Shown here one piece after another: positions 56,201 to 63,575 of a stretch of DNA of 64,000 nt. Numbering within the stretch: position 1 is the first letter of the stretch; each line of letters starts with the position of its first letter. The position numbers and the translations under genes are program-made. The DNA is taken from the NCBI GenBank assembly GCA_020310875.1, contig CM035427.1:89512350-89576349 (forward strand). Reading direction: 5' to 3'. The notes under the pieces are model-generated. The model made no database searches. It worked only from the letters and a program-made list of their open reading frames with translations, and had not been told where the DNA came from. This DNA is from Ceratopteris richardii (lineage: Eukaryota > Streptophyta > Polypodiopsida > Polypodiales > Pteridaceae).

Positions 56201-57647
56201 AGGAGTGTCAGATGACCTTCCTGATGCTTACTTGTTTAATTTGGAAGTGGTGCCGCAGTGGGCTAAGCCATTAGTGTCAGTATTGACGTACGGGCCTAAC
56301 CACCCAGTAATAGCCACACAGGATAGAGAGGTAGTAAAAGCCCAAAAGTACCACATCATGGCTGGAAGTATGTACAAGCACACAGATCAAGGGATCTTGG
56401 CTTGTTGTGTGGAAGAGGATGAGTACGCTAAATGGTTGCAATTAGCACATGTAGGTGCATTAGAGCAACACTACTCAAAACAACGAACCCTACAGACACT
56501 AAGGAGACTCGGAGTGCATTGGCCAACTATGGAAGCTGATGTCCAAAAGTTGTGCAAGGAATGCCCAATCTGTTGCACTAAACCACCTGTGGAACATGCC
56601 ACTCTTTATCAAGTGTCCATAGTGCCAGATTGGAGTGAACCACTAGTATCCTTCCTGAGGACGAAAACATTCCCTCCAGACATGACTCTGGTTAGGAAAA
56701 GAAGTCTAGAACGAGAAGCCCTAGAGTACTCACTCATTGGTGATAATCTCTACAAGCGTGGTAAGGATGGTTACCTGAGACTATGTGTCCATGAAAGTGA
56801 ATATCTCAAGGTCTTGGAAACTGCTCACCAAGGTATAGCAGGAGGACACTTTGGACCAGATTGGGTGATCAAGGCAATACTATTTGCGGGCTTCTGGTGG
56901 CCGACCCTTCACATGGATGCACATACCTATGTGAAACGGTGTGATGTTTGTCAGAGAACTCAGTATCCTATACGCAAACATGAGATGCCACTGAAACCTA
57001 TGATGGGTGGACGTGCATTCTCTAAGTGGGGAATAGACTTTGTAGGCCCTATTAATCCCCCAACCAAGGGTTCACATGCTGAATATATCATTGTGGCCAT
57101 GGATTATCTCACCAAGTGGGTAGAGGTAAAAGCTACGACAAAGAACGATGCTCAGACTACTGCTAAGTTCTTATTTGAGAATGTATTCACTAGATACGGG
57201 CTACCCATAGAGCTATTTAGCGATAGAGGCACTCACTTCTTGAATGAAGTTATTGAAAATCTGCTCCAAGAATTTTTGGTAGTACATAAGAAGTCTTCCC
57301 CCTATCACCCTCAAGCTAATGGCCAGGCTGAGAGCACCAATAAGATCTTATGCAATGTACTGACGAAATTAGTGAACAATAAACGCTCTGATTGGGACAA
57401 ACAGCTACACCATGCTATTTGGGCATACCAAGTCACCTACAAAACGGTACTCCAAGCCACCCCCTTTCAGATGGTATTTGGCCAAAATGCAGTGCTACCG
57501 TTGGACTTCCTAATACCTACACTGAAAGTAGCACAAGAGCATGAATGGACGGGTCATGAACTCTCCTCTAGACTTTTCGACCTTGAACGATTAGGAGAAA
57601 CAAGACTGAGGGCAGTTGCAGGGATATATGCAGCTAAGAAACGATAG
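53277..57647 (+). CDS. A1 pol: PR1, RT, RNase H, two H2C2 modules, integrase core
   Basis: In frame with gag; first ATG 53322. Counting from it (1,441 codons): PR1 with D119-S-G-A-G and MILGRPF (residues ~105-220); an acidic linker; RT ~525-780 with [13 protein letters not shown] and catalytic YVDD at 691-694; RNase H ~830-960 with VHVDASN (D837), TTEREGL and FFTDHQAL; then two zinc modules with His/His/Cys/Cys at 1043/1050/1081/1084 and 1169/1176/1207/1210; integrase core with D1239 (WGIDFVG), D1301 (SDRGTHF) and E1337 (GQAEST). All main catalytic residues are present. The ORF ends at TAG 57645-57647, before the integrase C-terminal domain. The polyprotein would make element cDNA in the particle and insert it in the nucleus. 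Apart from the flanking TAGs this is an intact frame of 4.3 kb. Confidence 0.92.
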   Translation, partial: ESTHSQERLDFESNSLQELPHFTGPWEAKSTCMRAPTLMVRNEDSIIPRNTEVVKNTKVQCNLTLEELLKVRPELWKHVAKQVPEIAKPCSQVGSQRTVPEIPLDKIGDMSEGEEGNTYLPITHQGYTTKAILDSGAGVAIATTSLWKCWGKPALRPTRMKLQMADGHIERPLGLLEGITLTTCGVEFEHTFAICDFSKNHAYEMILGRPFMRQLQVVQDWGTNSLYLQHLGVTTKVNLKDYSHRDVPPIQWNPIHRAKDDTESVHSIGSGSSWMHEDTHLWMCKVAVQEEKREKAREVGAKETHRSIQDPAYAPVVFPDEEFEPHGWAEILATMDVAINEEQWTPHCDEDGYDISVFSTEPIMGEVVLEECEPSPDAFEDANDSDLESIIMDPPFASDEEYFYEVEFQPQRYGERTNDVRLATHVTPKEEGKKRKKREVTPEEEESLFEVPENFKKYEIDDRRVMIRIPKREAQSGEAYDNKETTKKIVVAMEEGEERCTYIGHDLTEEEEQELIALLREYRDVFAWSYKDLKGVDPDICSHTIPMTSDARPSKQKPYTYNDNYAAKIKGEIDRLVEVGFIYEIEHTEWVSPIVVVPKKNGKLCVCINLKKVNAATIRDNYPLPITEHLLERVAGKEVYSFLDGFSGYNQVAIAPEDQHKTAFATEWGIFAFRVMPFGLTNAPATFQRLMCHVFKEFLRKNLEFYVDDLCAHSNIRQTHIPELRQIFDKCREYQVCLNPKKCVFMVKQGKILGHIVSKNGISTDEEKVRAIAELPRPKNVKEVQAFMGHCGYYRRFIHMYVVIAKPMYGLLTNFEWTDECENSFQELKRRLCSAPILTTPDWNKLFHVHVDASNYAIGCVLAQPTGEGNMDLPIAYASRQLNAAERNYTTTEREGLGMVYAVKKFRHYLLANKFKFFTDHQALLYLVNKPCNTGRLVRWFLLLMEYDFEVVVRKGRTHLRADHLSRLTSGEAPQGVSDDLPDAYLFNLEVVPQWAKPLVSVLTYGPNHPVIATQDREVVKAQKYHIMAGSMYKHTDQGILACCVEEDEYAKWLQLAHVGALEQHYSKQRTLQTLRRLGVHWPTMEADVQKLCKECPICCTKPPVEHATLYQVSIVPDWSEPLVSFLRTKTFPPDMTLVRKRSLEREALEYSLIGDNLYKRGKDGYLRLCVHESEYLKVLETAHQGIAGGHFGPDWVIKAILFAGFWWPTLHMDAHTYVKRCDVCQRTQYPIRKHEMPLKPMMGGRAFSKWGIDFVGPINPPTKGSHAEYIIVAMDYLTKWVEVKATTKNDAQTTAKFLFENVFTRYGLPIELFSDRGTHFLNEVIENLLQEFLVVHKKSSPYHPQANGQAESTNKILCNVLTKLVNNKRSDWDKQLHHAIWAYQVTYKTVLQATPFQMVFGQNAVLPLDFLIPTLKVAQEHEWTGHELSSRLFDLERLGETRLRAVAGIYAAKKR

Positions 57648-59234
57648 AAGGCATACTTTGATGCCCACGTTAAGGATAAAGGTTTGAAGGCAGGCGACTT
57701 AGTTTTAGTCTACACATTGAAGCAACATGCGAGAAAACTGGAGAAGAGAGGCTATGGACCCATGATTATAAACAGAATCTCAACAAGTGGAGCAGTGCAA
57801 CTAGCCACATTAGAAGGCGACTTTCTCCCGAGCTACATTAGCGGATGCAGGGTCAAGTTGTATCAGGAACCTCTCACAGAGGAAATGCTAAGTCGACTCA
57901 ATACGGCTAAGAAACGCAAAGAAGAAGAAAAACGAATTCACGAAGAAGCTCAGGCAGAAGCATTGGAACGCATCTGGAGAATGAAGTTGAGAAGACAGAA
58001 TAGGGAGCAACCTAGGACGGATGCCTATGCATATCAAGGATATCATGTGGCTATGTGTGAAGTTTCAGGTATCAGCGCTCAAAGGATAATTGATCGACGT
58101 CCTTTTATAACCTTAGAGATAGGACAAAGAAAGGGTGCAAGGACTGTAAGAGCCTTGATTGACTCAAGTGCAGCCACTAGTGCGGTTAAATTATCTTACT
58201 GTCAAGAATTGAGATTAACTGTCAATCCTATAGAAGCATATCTCATAGGATTGGGAGGTGTGGAAACACCTTGCATGGGCGAGGTGGATCTTCCCATCTC
58301 CATTCGAGACGAAGTGATGATAGTCAAAGTATTAGTGTGTCAAGATGAGGACCTCACTGAGCCTCTTGTCTTGGGTCAGGACGGGATCTATGATCATGCA
58401 GTCAACCTAAACCTAAGAAGCGGACTTCTTCAGGTATGGGTAAATCATAGCCGAATTACAGTTGAATTGGAAAAGGAGGCACTCAAAGAACTAGGTAAAA
58501 CACAAACTCCTGTTCCTTCCAGGGGTGCACATGAAGTTGACATTGCTATTCTTGTCCAAAAATGTATGATGCAGAAAGAGGATTGTCTCAACAACGGAGT
58601 CAAGGATAAGATGGTACTCCCTTCTTTTCCAAAGGTCAGAAGGATGCAGCAGCCAACGGCAGATCAAATACAGAAGAAGAAGAACACTACCTGTACTGGA
58701 GGCCAAAAAAAGGAGCAAAGCAGATTGTTTCAGCCGATGAAACGAGTATGGAGGCGAAAAGGCGAACACCCTGTTCCGACCAGGCCAACACCACGACCAA
58801 AACCTCTTATTAGTAATCAACAGCACGATACTAATAAGAAGCCTTTCATAAGTTCTTCTGCGAAAGTGAAGTCTATTTGGGTACCCAAGAAGTCAATGAA
58901 GGCCAGCCCACAATCACGACAAATCTGGGTGCCTAAGGCTTGCTTGCGGGCTCAAATAGCTACACCAAGGCCAAACCCTGTAAAACATGTTTCACTCACG
59001 CGAACATCTGAGGCCCAGTCTTACACATCACGCACTAACACGTATTCTTCCATGAGCACAAGTGGAATCGCTTGTAAATGGGTTCCTAAAAAGCCCCATT
59101 TTTCAAGTAAATACCCTATCACACTCCCCAGAGCCTCCACAAAGTCAAAATCAAAACCTATCCATTGCATTTGGCAACCTAAAACTTGTAATAAACCCCC
59201 AGACCCCAGTTGTAAATCCATGCCCACCTACTAA
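57648..59234 (+). CDS. A1 integrase C-terminal domain plus second aspartic-protease-like domain (PR2)
   Basis: Same frame as pol, right after the TAG; first ATG 57684 (516 codons). Residues 1-75: GDLVLVYTLKQHARKLEKRG and YGPMIINRISTSGAVQ, the integrase C-terminal fold. Residues ~76-115: charged helix (KKRKEEEKRIHEEAQAEALE). Residues ~140-260: PR2 with RRPFITLEIG, ALIDSSAATSAVKL (Asp160; Asp-Ser-Ser here, Asp-Ser-Gly in A2 and A3), GGVETPCMGEVDLPISI and LVLGQDGIYDH, the retropepsin pattern of D-S/T-G plus hydrophobic-hydrophobic-Gly. The C-terminal half is basic and low-complexity with four WxPK motifs (58876, 58923, 59077, 59170). PR2 shares no close similarity with PR1, so it is not a recent duplicate. 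Function is inferred from fold motifs only. Confidence 0.75.
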   Translation, partial: KAYFDAHVKDKGLKAGDLVLVYTLKQHARKLEKRGYGPMIINRISTSGAVQLATLEGDFLPSYISGCRVKLYQEPLTEEMLSRLNTAKKRKEEEKRIHEEAQAEALERIWRMKLRRQNREQPRTDAYAYQGYHVAMCEVSGISAQRIIDRRPFITLEIGQRKGARTVRALIDSSAATSAVKLSYCQELRLTVNPIEAYLIGLGGVETPCMGEVDLPISIRDEVMIVKVLVCQDEDLTEPLVLGQDGIYDHAVNLNLRSGLLQVWVNHSRITVELEKEALKELGKTQTPVPSRGAHEVDIAILVQKCMMQKEDCLNNGVKDKMVLPSFPKVRRMQQPTADQIQKKKNTTCTGGQKKEQSRLFQPMKRVWRRKGEHPVPTRPTPRPKPLISNQQHDTNKKPFISSSAKVKSIWVPKKSMKASPQSRQIWVPKACLRAQIATPRPNPVKHVSLTRTSEAQSYTSRTNTYSSMSTSGIACKWVPKKPHFSSKYPITLPRASTKSKSKPIHCIWQPKTCNKPPDPSCKSMPTY

Positions 59235-59445
59235 CTACGTCACTCTCACACCACATCATTCCACTTAGCTCCTAGGTCTAACCAATCCCTAACTACACAC
59301 ACAAGCACCGAGCATTTACTAACCCACTAATCTCTCCCGAACCTCATGTTAATGTTGTAATGGGGACAAAAACGGTTCTATCTTGTCCTTTACAATGTTA
59401 ACACATGTTTCTATATTCTCACAGAATCAGGAGGCAAGAAGTAAC
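59235..59445 (+). promoter_or_regulatory. A1 spacer with predicted splice acceptor at 59424
   Basis: Non-coding C/T-rich spacer. TTAAC (59397-59401) could be the branch point and TTTCTATATTCTCACAG (59408-59424) a good acceptor. From 59425 the frame is open to ATG 59446, the start I prefer for the post-pol gene; the more upstream ATG at 59383 lies within the presumed intron. Confidence 0.6.
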
Positions 59446-62400
59446 ATGGCAGATACGGCAGGAACTAGCTCCCAGATAGGCACCAGCCCCCAAGTCATGG
59501 ATATTGAAAGTCTTCCCGTTGAGGAGGAATTGAAGGAACGCCCTGTAGCATTGAGAGCATTACACGCCATACCGGTTCAGAACCCTCCACAAGGGCACAC
59601 TATGCCAGTCAGTAAAAACTCTCATTGGTTCAGTGATGTGGCAGGACCCCTAGGTGAAGGCACTTATATGTGGGAGGTCGAGATAGAATTCAATGGGTGC
59701 TGGGGGAGGTATCACTTTTTCACTAGGGAATTTGAGAGACTGCAGAATAATGAAGAAGTGAAACCTATATGGAAGAAGGCAAGACTCTACGAGTACTTCA
59801 AATTCCAGTTGCCAAAGCCGGATTTTCTAAGATGCTCTTATTTGATTAGCACCCTTACTCCGAGCAAAGACAAAAAGGGATACAGCTCCTTTGTCCTCCC
59901 ATCTCTCACAAGGGGCAATGAGCTCAAGCGTTTCAGATTAACTATCAACTTGGTAAGGGAAGCTCTAGACATGAAAGGTATGCATATTCCTACGGAGAAA
60001 GAGACTATGGTCCCCGACAATATGAAGAACAAGAATCTGACAAAGTTAAAAGACATGGTGGCAATGACGCCTACAATCGCTATTCATTTGCGAATGGTCA
60101 TGCAGCACTTTGCATTTCCCACCCAGGAGAGGTTCACAATGCCACCTAAAAAGATATGGTTTAGTTTATACTTGGCTGATGCCTTTGATTTGACAATCAA
60201 CATGCCCCACTGGATTATCGACCAAATCCACTTGGCTCATCAAAGGTGGTATAAAAAACAAAAGTCTGTACTGTACGGATGCTGTGCTCTGACCAAGATT
60301 GTGTACAGATGTCTTGTGTATGATGTACCAGTGCAAAGGGCACTCATTTGGACCAGGGTACAAGAGTTTTAGCGCCGATTATCCTCCGCAGGACCACCAT
60401 CCAAGAAAATGAGAGGCGCCATTCAGATGCCCTGCGCACAACCCCGCGGTGCAACATTGACTCCAGAGACCACTCCACGACTTCCAAGGTGGGTGCAACC
60501 CTTCACTATCAGATTACCAAGGCATAGCACTGACGGACCTAATCTGGTGTTCCCACCCGTACCAACCGACCTAGAGTTTCCTCACGGATTCACTTTAGAA
60601 GACTTAACTGATGAGGAGGTAGCCAAAATCATTGAGGCTGTTAACGCAAAAGTCGAGGCAGAACAAGCTAGTGGACAACAAACTGCTACAGACCAACCCC
60701 ATAGCAGACAACCAGAAATCGTCGATGTGGAGGGTGAAGAAGAAGAAGGACAAGAGGAGGAACATGATGGACAATCCGAGGAAGAAGAGCAGGAATATGA
60801 TCAGGAAGCCCTACAGGTACTTGAAGGTGCCCCCGCTTACACGAAGGCATTGAAGAAGCTCTATGATACCATGAACAGAGTGCAAGAGCAACATAGACTG
60901 TCCCTAGGAGCAGGCAAGGCCCTCATGAATCAAATCCTTGAGGAGGAAGGCGTAGACGAGCAATACCGTGCCACGCTTGACATGATATCTGAGGCTTTGG
61001 GAGTACCTGAAACGGTGCATACCGCCCTTGCACAAGCACGAAGAACGGAACGAAGATATGGCAGACGCCCCCCTCGAGCAGGAAAGCAGATGAATGTACT
61101 AGTATCAGAACCACAAGGCACATCCACAACCACGGGCACCGCACACACTGTCCACGATATTGAGGAAACCCATGTATCAAGTGCACCTCCGTCACCCCCG
61201 TTGCCACCCCTGCCTCCAACTCCACCACATTCACCTCCCACAACCAGTGTAACCACGACCGTCACCGCCTCAGAGTCCACTACCCATACCGAAGCACAGA
61301 CCGTCACACAACCCACACACCCTATCTCCACTTCCTTTGTCTATATAGCCACTGAAACAGTAGTTCCAACCGCGGCCATAGGAAATCTCAACCCCCCGAT
61401 CACACTTTCGAGCAGTTCGTATTCACAATTGCACACACCACTGTACACTTTCACCACTATCACCGCACCCACAATTCCACTATTCACAATCACTCCCACT
61501 ACTGCATCCACCATTGATCTTATGGACATCTCCCCCACCTCCGCACCTCTCCCTCCCCCCATGCATCCACCATCTCCCATTCCCCCACCTCCCACTTCAC
61601 CATTTTCTAGCACCACATCCACACTTCCATTTCCCTTCCCCTTTCCCTTCCCTTCTGCATCCAACCCCCTTCCCGCATCCATCCCTATTAATAATGCATT
61701 TAATAATATGTATCAGTGTATGTCGCAACTACAACAGCACTACCAGCATCTTGATAACCAACATACGCGACACTTTCGAAGTCATGAGGAACTTCAACTA
61801 CGCTTCATGGATCTCGAAAGGGAAAAGCGGCTACTACAACAACAGCATACCACCTTACAGGAACAACACGAAAAGTTAGTAGCCAACCCACCCCTGTCAG
61901 ATGCAGAGGAAAGACAACATATGGATGAATTGCTACACTCCCAGATAACGGAAAATCTCAAACTTAGACACAACCTAGCCCTCCTACGAAAACACATGTC
62001 TACAGCTCTCGAAGAGAATAAACGGCTATAGAAACAGAATGAAGAGAACTTGGAAGCAGCCATGGAAGGTTCCCCGCAGGAAATCGACCCAGAAAAATTC
62101 AAGGCCATTCCCTCAGAAAATATGAAAACTGTGTTAGAAACCCATGCCGACCTCCTGGAGCCTCCCATGCAGCATTAGAACGAGAAAGGGATGATCTACT
62201 TAAGCAACTGGCGACTCAGCAGGAGTCACCAAGCAAAGCCACAGCCACAGACGACACATCCGAAGAGGTCACAAAACTCAGGGCAGAACTCGAAGAATTA
62301 CGCAGCAAAGTCATGCAATACGAACGTCAACCCTCTCCCCTTATCGAGCCCGAGCCTGAAGATCTAGTGCCAATCGAGATAGAGGAAACTTTCGAAGACC

Positions 62401-63575
62401 CGTATGTTCCCATGCCTGCACCAGGGGGCAAGCAAACAGAAGAGGGCATGGACACCATAGAGATAGAGGCTCCTGAATGGATGCAGAGGTTAGAGAAAGT
62501 GGCCACAACCCATGATGATAGAGTGGCAGTTCAGATAGCATCTATGTCACACTTGGAAGAAGTAGTCATAAAATCGGATTACTTTAGGAATCTCTCCCAT
62601 CATAGGTGGATCGGCACATCCGACGATTTGTATGTTCCTTTCTGTGTCCTAATGGCGGATTACAATGCGGAAATCAAGAGTCACACATCAAAAGAACCAA
62701 CCTCGGCTACACAGTTCGCACCGGACGACATCCCAGCAAGTGCCAAGCAGGGCAATATTCATCAACCAATGTGGAGGATTCGTCTACTGGAAACCTACCC
62801 AGAGATGGTAAGAACATGGAATAACATGCCTTTGTACATCAAATACAACCCATGCTACTGTCCTGTGTTTCGAAGAAGGTCATGGCCGGAATACACAAAA
62901 ATGGTACTGACAAACAAAGGATGTGAGAAATGGCTCAATTATGTTTACTTAGCCCCACCCAAAGGCCAACCTACCATAGGATACATGATCTCGACGATTC
63001 GGCATTGGGGGGTCAGGTTTAAAAATGTGCCTGACGTCATGGCCCAAATGTGCTTGAAAATTTTTGAGCTCATGTTGGTCACATTCAGGACTTTCAAAAA
63101 TGTCAAGGAACCTCATCTATCAGCCCTTGGATTTAATGAAGGAAATCAGGACCTCGTCTACGACATGAGTGCAACACCATCTATTAATGTTGTATATGTA
63201 TGGCACGCGTGCATCAAGTATCTACCAGCCTGCTTGAAACAGACGTTTGAAGAAATGTTCATCACGGGATTCTGGGAATATCACTCAGAGATATTCATTC
63301 CCAGACCATCACATTTATTGCAGTTGTTTGCAGTGGAACAAGCTCTCCATTCAGAAAAGTTACGTATACCACATCCAGAGGTTCCCGGGCCGGTAGATTG
63401 GGATGCTTTACTCACGGACTTGGCCAAAGGGTTGCGGATTGCAGAACATCACTTAGCACAAGACGTTGTTGAGTACTACATCCAACGACCCACCCAACAA
63501 GGGTCTGTCAGGGACGACAGACGCGAGAGAGGGGGGGTGTTGGAACTGAAGGACTCACTAGGCAAGGACGCTTAA
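59446..63575 (+). pseudogene. A1 post-pol gene (~1,375 codons, two TAG stops and one frameshift)
   Basis: One frame from ATG 59446, interrupted by TAG at 60370-60372 and 62029-62031, then a one-base shift at about 62160-62172, continuing to TAA 63573-63575. N-terminal globular domain 59446-60410 (YHFFTREFERLQNNEE, QHFAFPTQERFTMPPKK, GCCALTKIVYRCLVYD). Acidic segment 60720-60800 (EGEEEEGQEEEHDGQSEEEE), helical block to 61100, Pro/Thr-rich linker 61180-61690, coiled coil 61700-62330 (Gln/Leu/Glu heptads), C-terminal domain 62430-63500 (EAPEWMQRLEKV, YVWHACIKYLPACLKQTFEEMF, RPSHLLQLFAVEQAL). No signal peptide or membrane segment, so not a typical envelope protein. The last ~12 codons lie inside the 3' LTR. 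Four copies in this window share the gene. Function unknown. Confidence 0.82.
63523..63537 (+). other. A1 polypurine tract
   Basis: GCGAGAGAGGGGGGG directly before TGTTGG; it is also coding sequence for the end of the post-pol gene. Confidence 0.85.

Noticed and set aside
57684-58460. PR2 as a recent tandem duplicate of PR1.
   Set aside because: Beyond the short active-site pattern the two domains show no close similarity, and PR2 is at the same place in old copies A2 and A3.
53274-62031. Reassignment of UAG to Gln in this genome.
   Set aside because: Other copies and families also show TGA and TAA stops at sense positions, and TAG also replaces Trp codons. Deamination of methylated C explains these without a code change. 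Only the TAG at 57645 was kept as possibly functional.
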